NCBI GenBank assembly: GCA_038147155.1
Contig: JAYQTA010000009.1
Location: 20,705-84,704 of the forward strand
From: Australimonas brisbanensis
Lineage (GTDB): Bacteria; Chloroflexota; Dehalococcoidia; Lucifugimonadales; Australimonadaceae
Length of the DNA stretch: 64,000 nt
Reading direction: 5' to 3'
This document shows positions 17,114-25,325 of the stretch, piece after piece (within the stretch, counting starts at the first letter, position 1; each line of letters opens with the position of its first letter). The translations under genes were made by a program, and so were the position numbers. The notes under the pieces were generated by a model, which did no database searches, was not told where the DNA came from, and saw nothing but the letters and a program-made list of their open reading frames with translations.

Positions 17114-17143
17114 TTGACCCCCCGCACGCGCCCGCCTCAAAAT
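17114..17143 (+). promoter_or_regulatory. Promoter of the hybrid sensor-kinase gene
   Basis: TTGACC (17114-17119), an 18-base spacer and CAAAAT (17138-17143) precede the ATG at 17159. The expected start near 17150 leaves a leader of only about nine bases. Confidence 0.55.
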
Positions 17144-17158
17144 CTGGCCGGAGGGTTC

Positions 17159-19594
17159 ATGGCGCGTACCCCGGAACGCAAGCCCGGCAGCTACGCCGAG
17201 CAGGCCCAGTCCGCTCGTCTGGAGGCGGATCTGGCGTTGCTGCGGCGCCGGTTAGGCATGTTCGCCGCCCTCTCCCAGCGCCTCTCCGCCAGCCTCGACC
17301 CGCAGCAGGTGCTGCGCAGCGTGGTGGAGGGTGCGTGCGAACTCCTGGGCGCGCGCTACGGCGCGGTGGGCATCTTAGGCGCCGACGGCACCCTGGCCGA
17401 GTTCGTCACCCACGGCATGGCCGAGGCCGAGCGCGAGCGCATCGGCCATCTGCCCGTGGGCAGGGGACTGCTGGGGCTGCTCCAGGAGGAGCAGCGCCCG
17501 GTGCGCCTGGCGGACCTGCGCACCCACCCGCGTTCCCTCGGCTTCCCGCCGGGTCACCCGCAGATGCACACCTTCCTGGGGGTGCCGCTGTGGCTGGAGG
17601 GGGTGGTCATGGGCCACCTGTACCTGACGGAGAAGCTGGGCGGGCAGGAGTTCTCCGCCGACGATGAGGAACTCGCCGTGCTGCTGGCGGGCCAGGCGGC
17701 CATGGCCATCCGCAACGCGCACCTGCACGCTGACGCCGAGGGCGAGCGCGAGCGCCTGCGCACCCTGGTGGAGACCTCCCCCGCCGGGGTGTTCGTGGTC
17801 TCGGCGGGCAGCGGCATCGTCGATTCGCCCGTGCGGCTGGTTAACCGGGAGGCCGCGCGCATCCTGGGATCCGGCGCCGAGGCCGACGGGCCGCTGGCTG
17901 AATTCGTCCAGGGCGCCACCTACTTCCGCTTCGACGGCACCCCCTTCCCTGACGACGAGCTCCCCCTGCGCCGCGCGCTGTTCAAGGGTGAGCGGGTGCA
18001 GGCGGAGGAGCTGCTGGTGCGCCGGCCAGACGGCACCGATGTGCCGGTGCTGGTCAACGCCACGCCGCTCTATGACGCGGAGGGACGCATCAGCGCCGCC
18101 GTGGGCGTGCTCCAGGACATCAGCCCCATCATGGAGCTGGAGCAGCTGCGCAACGAGTTTTTGGCCATGGTGAGCCACGAGCTCAAGACCCCGCTCACCG
18201 CCATCAAGGGCTCGGCCGCCATGGCCCTGGGTTCCAAGCGCCTCCTCTCGGCCGACGAGTCCCATGAGTTGTTCGAGATCATCGACGACCAGTCCGACCG
18301 CCTGCGAGACCTGGTGGACAACCTGCTGGACGTCTCGCGCATCGAGGCGGGCACCCTCTCCATCGCACCGGAGCCCGTGCACCTGGAGCCGTTGGTGCAG
18401 GAGGCGGTGGCCGCGCTGGAGCGCATGGGGGGGCGCCGCGAGGTGGTGGTGGAGCTCGCCGACGACCTGCCCGCCGTGCAGGCCGACCCCCAGCGGGTGC
18501 AGCAGGTGCTGGTGAACCTGCTCACCAACGCGGCCAAGTTCTCGCCGGAGACGGCGCCCATCACACTGCGCGCCGAGCACACCGGCTCCTCGGTGGAAGT
18601 GTGCGTCGCCGACCACGGCCGCGGCTTCTCTCCCCAGGAGGCGGGGCTGCTCTTCCGCAAGTTCTCCCAACTGCCCGTCCAGCCGGGGGGGCGGCGCCAG
18701 GGCTCCGGGCTGGGGCTGGCCATCTGCAAGGGCATCGTGGAGGCCCACGGCGGACGCATCCGCGCCGAGAGCGCGGGGCCGGGGCGCGGATGCGCCTTCG
18801 TCTTCACGCTGCCCGTGGCCGCCGAGCAATCTGCCCGCCCCGCGCCCGCCGAGGTGACCCAGCGTGCCGCACATGTGGGGCGCATCACCCGTCCCGGTGA
18901 GCGCACCCGGGTGCTGGTGGTGGACGATGAGGCCCAGGTGCTGCGCTTCGTGCAGCGCGCGTTGGATGAGGCGGGGTACCGGCCCATCAGTGCGCGCGAC
19001 GGGGGCGAGGCGGTGCGTATGTTGGAGGGCGAGGAGCCGGACCTGGTGCTCATGGACGTGAACCTGCCGGGGCAGGATGGGCTGGAGGTGCTGCGGCGCA
19101 TCCGTGAGTTCTCCGGCGTGCCGGTCATCTTCCTGACCGCGGTGAACGATGCGGAGCAGGCGGCTCACGCCCTGCGCTCCGGTGCCGACGACTGGGTCAC
19201 CAAGCCCTTCGTGCCCGATGAGTTGCTGGCCCGCATCGAGGCAGCGCTGCGCCGGCGGGTGCTGGCCGACCGCACCGAGGTGCGCGCACCCTACCGCAAC
19301 GGCGCGCTGGAGATCGACTTCGCCGACCGGCGCGTGACGGTGGATGGGGAGCAGGTGCCCCTCTCGGCCACCGAGTACAAGCTGCTCTTGGAGTTGGCCT
19401 CAAACGCGGGCCGGGTGCTCACCCACGACCAGATCCTGCACAACGTGTGGGGACCGGAGTACTCGGGCGCCAGCGAACTGGTGCGCTCGTTCATCCGCAA
19501 CCTGCGCCGCAAGCTGGGGGATGACGCGCGCAACCCCCGCTACATCCTCACCGAGCCCCAGGTGGGGTACCGCATGGCCCGCGCCGACGCCTAG
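17159..19594 (+). CDS. One-protein two-component system: GAF-PAS-histidine kinase-receiver-OmpR-type DNA-binding domain
   Basis: An 811-residue soluble signalling protein without membrane segments. Domains in order: GAF (about 35-190), PAS-like (about 200-325), HisKA with the phospho-accepting His in VSHELKTPLTAIKG (His340), HATPase_c with the N box NLLTNAAKFSP and G box GSGLGLAICKGIVEAHGG, receiver with phospho-accepting Asp in LVLMDVNLPG (Asp633) and Lys in VTKPF, then an OmpR/PhoB-like winged helix (about 705-808, ending GYRM). Kinase and DNA-binding output are thus on one chain, so signal and transcription response need no separate regulator. The ATG at 17159 follows GGAGGG. The small receiver gene downstream may interact with it. 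The signal is unknown; a cytosolic ligand or redox cue sensed by GAF is likely. Confidence 0.92.
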   Translation: MARTPERKPGSYAEQAQSARLEADLALLRRRLGMFAALSQRLSASLDPQQVLRSVVEGACELLGARYGAVGILGADGTLAEFVTHGMAEAERERIGHLPVGRGLLGLLQEEQRPVRLADLRTHPRSLGFPPGHPQMHTFLGVPLWLEGVVMGHLYLTEKLGGQEFSADDEELAVLLAGQAAMAIRNAHLHADAEGERERLRTLVETSPAGVFVVSAGSGIVDSPVRLVNREAARILGSGAEADGPLAEFVQGATYFRFDGTPFPDDELPLRRALFKGERVQAEELLVRRPDGTDVPVLVNATPLYDAEGRISAAVGVLQDISPIMELEQLRNEFLAMVSHELKTPLTAIKGSAAMALGSKRLLSADESHELFEIIDDQSDRLRDLVDNLLDVSRIEAGTLSIAPEPVHLEPLVQEAVAALERMGGRREVVVELADDLPAVQADPQRVQQVLVNLLTNAAKFSPETAPITLRAEHTGSSVEVCVADHGRGFSPQEAGLLFRKFSQLPVQPGGRRQGSGLGLAICKGIVEAHGGRIRAESAGPGRGCAFVFTLPVAAEQSARPAPAEVTQRAAHVGRITRPGERTRVLVVDDEAQVLRFVQRALDEAGYRPISARDGGEAVRMLEGEEPDLVLMDVNLPGQDGLEVLRRIREFSGVPVIFLTAVNDAEQAAHALRSGADDWVTKPFVPDELLARIEAALRRRVLADRTEVRAPYRNGALEIDFADRRVTVDGEQVPLSATEYKLLLELASNAGRVLTHDQILHNVWGPEYSGASELVRSFIRNLRRKLGDDARNPRYILTEPQVGYRMARADA

Positions 19595-19657
19595 CCAGCG
19601 GCCATTTTCACGTTCCACTCACACGCTCCCCGCGCCTGTTTCACGTGTGCTGCATGG

Positions 19658-19674
19658 CCCACGCCTAGCGTGGG
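19658..19674. promoter_or_regulatory. 17-bp palindrome between the kinase gene and the receiver gene
   Basis: CCCACGC-CTA-GCGTGGG is a perfect inverted repeat centred at 19666, 63 bases after the kinase stop and 33 bases before the receiver start. It has no T tract, so it could be an operator (perhaps for the upstream winged-helix domain) or a weak terminator. A CACGTG palindrome lies just upstream. Confidence 0.45.
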
Positions 19675-19707
19675 TGGTGTCCCACAGGGGGACCAACGAG
19701 GTGTGGC

Positions 19708-20112
19708 ATGGCGGAGTTGGGTCTGCGGACGCCGGTGCTGCTGGTGGAGGACGATGAGGGCGTGCGGCGCATGCTGCGTGCCGTGCTGCGCCGCGGTGAC
19801 TTCGATGTGACCGCCGTCACCACCGGCACCGAGGCGCTGGCCCACCTGTCCGAGCGGCCCGTGGGAGCGGTGCTGCTGGATCTGGATCTGCCCGATGGGC
19901 GCTCCGCCGATGTGCTGCGCTGGTTGCACCAGAACGACGAGAACCCCCCGTGGATGGTGATCTCGGCCATGGACCGGCGCGATGCCCTGCGCCTCGATGA
20001 GGCCATCGGCAAGCGGTTCATGGCCAAGCCCTTCGACCCCTGGGCGCTGGTGGACTCCAGCAGGGCGATGACCCAGGTGGCGGGGGATGCTTCGAGCGGA
20101 GGTGTGTGGTGA
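19708..20112 (+). CDS. Stand-alone receiver-domain response regulator
   Basis: A 134-residue CheY-like receiver. The acidic pair is in LLVEDDEGVRR (residues 11-21), the phospho-accepting Asp is in VLLDLDLPDG, and the Lys is in FMAKPFDP. Between the usual Thr/Ser and Lys positions the loop reads MVISAMDRRDA. No output domain follows; after about residue 115 there is only a short tail. It lies 113 bases after the hybrid kinase gene and may be a phosphate partner or sink for it. The ATG at 19708 is followed by the receiver strand at once. Its stop overlaps the start of the zinc-ribbon gene. Confidence 0.9.
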   Translation: MAELGLRTPVLLVEDDEGVRRMLRAVLRRGDFDVTAVTTGTEALAHLSERPVGAVLLDLDLPDGRSADVLRWLHQNDENPPWMVISAMDRRDALRLDEAIGKRFMAKPFDPWALVDSSRAMTQVAGDASSGGVW

Positions 20113-20324
20113 CGTACTGGTTGAAGGCGTGCCCGCGCTGCGGGGGAGACATGGAGCTGGTGCGCGAACCGATGATGGGTACGTACGTGACGTGCATGCA
20201 GTGCGCCAACGTGCTCACCGCGCGTGAGGAGGCTCACCTGCGCATCACCGGCTCCATGCCCGCTGAGGTCACCGCCGAGGCGCCCCCGCCGGTGCTCATC
20301 GAAGGGCGACGGCGCAGCGCATAG
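20106..20324 (+). CDS. Small zinc-ribbon protein
   Basis: A 72-residue protein with two Cys pairs, ACPRCGGDME and TCMQCANVL, that should bind one zinc ion in a ribbon, followed by a Glu/Arg linker and a Pro/Ala-rich tail. The start is one of two adjacent GTG codons (20106 or 20109); both overlap the stop of the receiver gene, which implies translational coupling. Its role is unknown; proximity suggests it works with the receiver, perhaps as a nucleic-acid or protein adaptor. I do not recognise a named family. Confidence 0.7.
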   Translation: MVTYWLKACPRCGGDMELVREPMMGTYVTCMQCANVLTAREEAHLRITGSMPAEVTAEAPPPVLIEGRRRSA

Positions 20325-20372
20325 GGAGGGCGACGGCGCAGCACGCAGTGCTGACCTATCCCTTGGGCCCGG

Positions 20373-20389
20373 CGCGCCTCCGAGGCGCG
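20373..20389. terminator. Hairpin between convergent zinc-ribbon and kef genes
   Basis: CGCGCCTC-C-GAGGCGCG is a perfect inverted repeat in the 97-base gap between two convergent stops. It lacks a T run on either strand, so terminator function is only plausible. The surrounding sequence (CCCTTGGGCCCGGCGC, and GCGAGCGAGTCCGCGAGCGG) resembles pieces of the dispersed repeat at 27.1 kb. Confidence 0.4.
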
Positions 20390-20421
20390 ATGCGAGCGAG
20401 TCCGCGAGCGGGGCATCTTCT

Positions 20422-22182
20422 CTACCAGGCTCCGGCGTAGGGGTCTTCGTCGGGCGGGCGCTGGTCCTCGCCGAAGGCGAGCCGCTCGCGGGTCGAGCGC
20501 ACGATCTGGGCGATGAGGGCCCGTTCCACGCCCAGATCATGCAGGCTGGAGCGCAACACCTCCAGCGCCGCCTCCATCTCCGGCCAGACCACCTCCTCCA
20601 CGCCCTGCGCCCGCAGCGCCTCGGCCTCTTCGCGGTAGCCCACGCGCCCGATGATGGGCAGTTCCGGGTGCATGCGGCGGGCGTGCTGGACGGTGACCAG
20701 TGCTGAGACGGGATCGGTGACCGTGAGGATGAGCAGCCGGGCGTGCGCCACCCGGGCCTGGCGCAACACCTCCTCCAGCGCCGCATCGCCCTGTATCGCG
20801 AAGCCGTGGGGCGGATGCACGCGCGCGGCCGCCACCGGGTCGATGTCCACGCCGATGTGGGGGATGTGCAGCGTGTTCAGCTCATCCGCCACGAAGGTGC
20901 CGATGCGTCCCAGCCCGGCGACGACCACGTGCCCGTGCAGTTCGGGGATGCGCCCGGCCACCTCGGTGGCGTGGGGGCCCGCATGCATCGGCTCGCGCCG
21001 CAGGATGCGATAGCGCGTCTCCAGCCCGCCCACCAGCCGGGAGGCCCCGGCGATGACCAGCGGCGTGGAGGCCATGGTGAGCAGGGCCGTGGCGATCACC
21101 GTTGGCAGGAAGCCCTCGTCAGAGAGGCCCAGTTCGGCGGCGGCTGCGGCCAGGATGAAGCTGAACTCCCCCAGTTGCACCAGGCCGGCCCCGGCGCGGG
21201 TGGCGGTGTTGGGCAGGTAGCCCACCGCGCGCACCAGCACCGCCACCAGGGTGAACTTCACCGCGATGGCAGCGGCGACCACCAGGGCGATGGTGAGGGC
21301 GTTCTCCACCAGGAAGAGGGGGCTGGTGAGCATGCCCAGGGCCGCGAAGAAGAGGGCGCCGAAGATATCCCGCATGGCGCCCACCTCCTGGAGCGCCTGG
21401 TGTCCTGCCCAGTCGGTCTCGCTCACCACCAGGCCCGCCACGAAGGCCCCCAGCGCCGCGGAGAGGCCCACTGAGGAGGTGGCCGCCGCGCTGGCGAAGG
21501 TGATGGCGACCACGGTGATGACGAAGGTCTCCCGTGAGCCCAGCACCGCCACGCGGCGCAGCAGCCACGGGATCACGCGCCCGCCCGCGACGAAGGCGAT
21601 GGCCAGCACCGCGGCGGCCTTGCCGGTGCTCACGCCCAACTCCCACACGAGCGAGCCGCCGTTCCCGGCGAACACGGGTAGCAGCGCGATCATGGGGATG
21701 AAGGCCAGGTCCTGGAGCACGAGGACGCCGGTCATCACCCGGCTGTGCAGCGCTCCGAGTTCCCCCCGGTCCATTATGGTCTTGAGCACCACCATTGTGG
21801 AGGAGAGGGAGAGGGCCATGCCCAGCGCGGCCGACTGCCCGGTTGGCCAGCCCAGCCCCAGCCCCAACAGGTAGCCTGCCAGCGCGGTGCCCACGATCTG
21901 CCCGCCGCCAGCCACCAGCACGCGCCAGCCCGCCCGGCGCAGGTCCGCCAGCGAGATCTCCACGCCCACGGTGAACAGCAGCAGTACCACGCCGAATTCG
22001 GCCAGGGACTGCACCTCATCGGTGTTGTGGATGAGCCCGAAGGCGTGCGGGCCGATGGCGACGCCTGCCGCCATGTAGCCCATGATGGCGGGCAGGCGCA
22101 GCGCGCGCGCGATGAAGCCGCCGGCGAAGACGGCGACGAAGACGATGACGATGTCGGAGAAGAGCCCTGCCTGCTCGTGCAC
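20422..22182 (-). CDS. Kef/CPA2-type monovalent cation:proton antiporter with C-terminal TrkA-N domain
   Basis: A 586-residue protein. The N-terminal Na_H_Exchanger domain (about 1-385) has a dozen hydrophobic helices, including LPAIMGYMAAGVAIGPHAFG, SLSSTMVVLKTIMDRGELG and QDLAFIPMIALL. It is followed by a cytosolic Rossmann TrkA-N domain with VVVAGLGRIGTFVADEL (about residues 418-434). Such proteins exchange K+ or Na+ for H+ under nucleotide control. The start is GTG at 22182. It lies 15 bases after the interrupted universal-stress-protein gene, so the pair looks like an operon and parallels the trkH-usp pairing at 9 kb. Confidence 0.92.
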   Translation of the reverse strand: MHEQAGLFSDIVIVFVAVFAGGFIARALRLPAIMGYMAAGVAIGPHAFGLIHNTDEVQSLAEFGVVLLLFTVGVEISLADLRRAGWRVLVAGGGQIVGTALAGYLLGLGLGWPTGQSAALGMALSLSSTMVVLKTIMDRGELGALHSRVMTGVLVLQDLAFIPMIALLPVFAGNGGSLVWELGVSTGKAAAVLAIAFVAGGRVIPWLLRRVAVLGSRETFVITVVAITFASAAATSSVGLSAALGAFVAGLVVSETDWAGHQALQEVGAMRDIFGALFFAALGMLTSPLFLVENALTIALVVAAAIAVKFTLVAVLVRAVGYLPNTATRAGAGLVQLGEFSFILAAAAAELGLSDEGFLPTVIATALLTMASTPLVIAGASRLVGGLETRYRILRREPMHAGPHATEVAGRIPELHGHVVVAGLGRIGTFVADELNTLHIPHIGVDIDPVAAARVHPPHGFAIQGDAALEEVLRQARVAHARLLILTVTDPVSALVTVQHARRMHPELPIIGRVGYREEAEALRAQGVEEVVWPEMEAALEVLRSSLHDLGVERALIAQIVRSTRERLAFGEDQRPPDEDPYAGAW

Positions 22183-22197
22183 CGGGCTGATACCCCC

Positions 22198-23199
22198 TCA
22201 ACGAACGCGGCGCCGCCCCCAGGGCGGCGCCTCGATTTGCCTGCGCCCTCCCGAGGTCTGGCCGGGCCGCACCACCAGCACCGGGCCTGAGCTGTGGCGG
22301 ATGACCCGGTCGGCCACCGACCCCAGCACCCAGCGCTTGACGCCGGAGCGCCCGTGCGTGCCCATGACGGCGAGCTTGTCGCCGCCCTCACCCAGCTCCT
22401 CAAGGATAGCGGTGCCGGGGTAGCCGGTCATAGCGACCTCGTTCACGTCACTGATGCCTGCTGCCTTCACCTACTGGGCGATCTTGGAGGCGTACTGCTG
22501 GGCGTCGGCCTCCACCTCTGCGTACAGGTCATCGTAGGCGGCGGGCACGTACTCAGCGAAGGTGTCGCCGAAGGCGGTGGGGGGGATGGCGCGCAGCACG
22601 GTGATGCCGGTGCCCAGCGCCTTGGCCATCTCGATGGCGTGGGAGATGGCGCGCTCGCCCGTCTCGGATCCGTCCACCGCGAGCACCACGCGGGAGATCC
22701 TGGGCGCGGCGGAGGCCACGTCACCTTCGGCTGAGCGGATCACCAGCGTCGCGTGGTTGGCCTCACGCACCTTCTTGTCGGTGACGGAGCCCATGACCCA
22801 GCGCCCCACGCCGGAGCGACCGTGAGTGGAGATGACGATGAGCGTCTCGGCCACCTTGGTCGCCTCGGTGTTGATGGCATCAGCCGGGTCGCCCTCAGCG
22901 GCGATGCTGCCCATCTTGGCGCCGGAACCCTTCAGGTTCGCGGCCTCCTTGGCCAGGCCTGTCTCGGCTGCCTTGCGCTGCGCGGCGGTCATCTCGGCCA
23001 GTTTGGTGGGGTCGACCTTCGCCGCCACGCCCTCACGCATGCCCCGGCCCACCTCCGCCCAGATCCCCTCGGGCAGGGCGTTCTAGGCGCGCAGCAGGTC
23101 CACGCGCGCGCCGGTGGAACGGGCCACCAGCAGGGCAACGGGCAGCGCCTGGAGCGCCAGGGCGGAACCGTCCAGGGGAATCAGCACACGCTTGTACAT
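22198..23199 (-). pseudogene. Tandem universal stress protein gene interrupted by two in-frame TAG codons
   Basis: From ATG 23199 (ribosome site GGAGGAGG) one frame runs 334 codons to TGA at 22198, broken by TAG at codon 39 (23083-23085) and codon 243 (22471-22473). The three parts make one double-Usp protein. Part 1 is MYKRVLIPLDGSALALQALP, the first Usp strand and helix. Part 2 has a long insert, the ATP loop ISTHGRSGVGRWVMGSV and a second domain start VVLAVDGSETGERAISHAI. Part 3 has the second ATP loop MGTHGRSGVKRWVLGSVADR. Motifs are intact on both sides of each stop and no frame change is needed. It may be a recent pseudogene, a readthrough gene or carry sequence errors. It precedes the Kef antiporter gene. 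Confidence 0.75.
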
Positions 23200-23237
23200 G
23201 CGGACCTCCTCCGAGGTGGAACGGGTTGGGGACGAGA

Positions 23238-23985
23238 CTACTGGGCGGTGAAGCCCCCGTCGGCCACCAGCTCGGCGCCGGTGACGAAGGAGGCCTCGTC
23301 AGAGGCCAGGAACAGGATGCAGTTGGCGATCTCCACGGGCTGCGCCATGCGGCCGATGGGGTGCATGCGCTTGCCCAGGTCCGGGTCGGCGCTCAGCGCA
23401 CCCTCGGTCATGGGAGTGACGACCCCGCCGGGGTGCACGGAGTTCACCCGCACGCCCTCGGCGGCGTACCCCACCGCAGCGGCCTTCGTGATCAGGTGCA
23501 CGGCGGCCTTCGTCGCCCCATAGAGGGGGGGGGGTGTACACCATGCCCACCAGCCCCGAGATGGACGAGACGTTGACGATGGACCCGCCACCATTCACGC
23601 GCATGTGGCGCACCGCCTCGCGTGTGCCCAGGTAGCACCCACGGGCGTTCACCGCCATCAGCCGCTCCCAATCGTCCAGGGACGATTCGGCCAGGGGCCC
23701 CATGGCGAGGATGCCCGCGTTGTTAACCACGATGTCCAATCGCCCGAAGCGGCGCACCGCCTCACCCATTGCCCCCGCCCACGCGGCCTCGTCGGCCACG
23801 TCCAGGTGCAGGTAGGCGGCCTGGGCGCCGCCCTTGGTGAGCCGTGCGGCAAGCGCCTGACCGGGCTCGTCCAGCACATCAGCGATGAGTACGCTGGCAC
23901 CCTCCTGGCAGAAGCGCTCCGCCGTGGCCGCGCCGATGCCACGCGCCGCTCCGGTGACGAGGGCAACCTTGCCAGACAACCTCAT
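23238..23985 (-). pseudogene. Short-chain dehydrogenase/reductase with a frameshift at a 10-G tract
   Basis: A classical SDR of about 248 residues if repaired. The NAD(P) motif VTGAARGIGAATAERF, the NNAG motif LDIVVNNAGI and the catalytic Ser (IVNVSSISGLVG) are in the first frame. The catalytic YGATKAAVHL (Tyr-x3-Lys) and the C-terminus VTGAELVADGGFT are in a second frame. The switch falls exactly at a run of ten G (plus strand, about 23525-23534); nine would restore one protein. Homopolymer miscalling, slippage-based phase variation or a true mutation all fit. The ATG at 23985 follows AGAGGTG. The substrate is unknown. It lies upstream of the Usp gene on the same strand. Confidence 0.85.
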
Positions 23986-24101
23986 GCGCACCTCTGTGGG
24001 CCTGGGTGGGACTCCACACCCGCCACCGTCAGGCTAGGAGAGGGCCGTCAATCCATCGTTAGGGGAGGGCATGGCGGCGTGAAGGGTGCGTGAAGGTGCG
24101 C

Positions 24102-24923
24102 TCAGGAGGCGGGCACATCACGGAAACCCGTCAATACCGCGCTCACCAGCAGGCGTTGGTCGTACTTGAGGCGTGGGTAGCAGGTGACGAGCGTGAGGCG
24201 GGCGTCGCCTGCCTGGGTCAGTTCCAGCGCCTCTGCGGGGACGATGCCGGTGCCGCTCACCTGGTAGAGGTACTGGCGGCTTCCGGTCTGGAGGATGACG
24301 TGCACGTCCTCCCCCGCCCGCAGCAGTCCCGGTATCTGGGGAAGCGCGGCGAAGACGTTGCCCTCCCCCAGCACCGGCGATTCCAGGTGGCCGAAGTACC
24401 ACCCATTGCCGTGGGAGCCGGGGTTGGGTGTTGCGGGGATGTGCCCCACCATGAACTTGGGCGTCTCGTAGGCCGATGAGTCGCCCAGGTCCAGGATGGC
24501 CAGTTCATCCACCGCTGCGTCCACGCCGATGGCGGGGATGATGATGCGCTCGGCCTGGCCCACTGCCCCGGACAGCGAGGGCTGCCCCAGTGGAGAGAGG
24601 GGGATGAACCCCTCCAGCGTGCCCGCGCCGGGCACCGCGAAGCCGAGGGTACCGCGCGGGTCGGCCCACTGGCGCGCGGGCAACTGGCTGCCGGGGTAGA
24701 GGGAGGCCCATGCGCCCGCCTGGCTTCCGGGGCCTGCGGGGGTGGGCGTGGACAGCGTCTCCGCCGGGCCGCCCGTGGTCACCAGCCCGCCCGCCCCGCG
24801 TCCTGCCAGGAAGGTGTAGGCGTAGTAGGCAACCGCTCCGGCCAGGAGCACCAGGCCCACGACCAGCATGCCGGTGGAGGCCCAGAGGCGCAGACGTGAG
24901 GAACGCTGTGGCGAGGGGCTCAT
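24102..24923 (-). CDS. Sortase (class D/E-like)
   Basis: A 273-residue membrane-anchored transpeptidase. There is one N-terminal transmembrane segment (about residues 15-40), a Pro/Thr/Gly linker, then the sortase fold from about residue 115 (IIIPAIGVDAAVDE). Catalytic residues are visible: His in GWYFGHLESP, Cys in LTLVTCYPR, and the downstream Arg in YDQRLLVSA. Sortases cleave a C-terminal sorting motif and attach proteins to the cell surface, so this implies a wall or surface layer with a free amine. ATG 24923 is chosen because the frame upstream overlaps the zinc-ribbon gene. No sortase substrate gene is obvious nearby. Confidence 0.9.
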   Translation of the reverse strand: MSPSPQRSSRLRLWASTGMLVVGLVLLAGAVAYYAYTFLAGRGAGGLVTTGGPAETLSTPTPAGPGSQAGAWASLYPGSQLPARQWADPRGTLGFAVPGAGTLEGFIPLSPLGQPSLSGAVGQAERIIIPAIGVDAAVDELAILDLGDSSAYETPKFMVGHIPATPNPGSHGNGWYFGHLESPVLGEGNVFAALPQIPGLLRAGEDVHVILQTGSRQYLYQVSGTGIVPAEALELTQAGDARLTLVTCYPRLKYDQRLLVSAVLTGFRDVPAS

Positions 24924-24966
24924 CACCACGGGTACGCTCCGGGGCGGCGTTCGGACGCCTGCCGGG

Positions 24967-25167
24967 TCAGCGCCCGCGCCCCTCCCCATCGGAGATGGGC
25001 TCGTTGCGGATGATCTCGCCGTTGCGGATCTTCAGGTTGAAGCCGCATGCGGGGTTGGTGCAGACCCATGCCTTGTAGTGTACCGGCGCGCCCTGCCCGC
25101 CGAAATCAGACAGGGGCACCAGGTCACCGGCACCGCACGAGCGGCAGGGGGGCATGCTCACATCCAC
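24967..25167 (-). CDS. Small zinc-ribbon protein
   Basis: A 66-residue protein with a CRSCG pair near the N-terminus and a CTNPACG pair in the middle (KAWVCTNPACGFNLKIRNGE), a likely four-Cys zinc site. The tail is acidic and Gly/Arg-rich. GTG 25167 is preferred over ATG 25155 because GAGGAG lies at the right distance. It precedes the sortase gene by 43 bases on the same strand. I recognise no named family; such ribbons often bind nucleic acid or are found in short accessory proteins. Confidence 0.65.
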   Translation of the reverse strand: MDVSMPPCRSCGAGDLVPLSDFGGQGAPVHYKAWVCTNPACGFNLKIRNGEIIRNEPISDGEGRGR

Positions 25168-25186
25168 AGGGCTCCTCCTCGTGCGT

Positions 25187-25238
25187 GGCGCCCCAGGGGC
25201 GCCCGGCCCGCCCTTGCGGGTGGGCGACGCGGATACTA
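25187..25238 (-). promoter_or_regulatory. -10 element and leader hairpin upstream of the zinc-ribbon/sortase genes
   Basis: On the minus strand TAGTAT (25233-25238) could be a -10 box, with only a weak -35. The leader contains a 17-base perfect inverted repeat, GGCGCCCC-A-GGGGCGCC (25187-25203), ending 20 bases before the GTG start, which may affect translation or attenuate the transcript. Confidence 0.4.
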
Positions 25239-25270
25239 CCACCGCGTGCGGTGAACCGTCCGTGGGGGCA

Positions 25271-25299
25271 TGGATTGGGCGCGACGGGCGGTCTATGCT
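25271..25299 (+). promoter_or_regulatory. Possible promoter of the VIT-family gene
   Basis: TGGATT (25271-25276), a 17-base spacer and TATGCT (25294-25299) precede the ATG at 25326. The expected leader of about 20 bases includes GGAGGTG. Confidence 0.4.
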
Positions 25300-25325
25300 G
25301 GCCGGGTTGGCAGTGGAGGTGCGGG

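Noticed and set aside
16994..17158. N-terminal extension of the hybrid kinase
   Set aside because: It would run through both divergent promoters and the signal-peptide region of the opposite gene; ATG 17159 has its own ribosome site.
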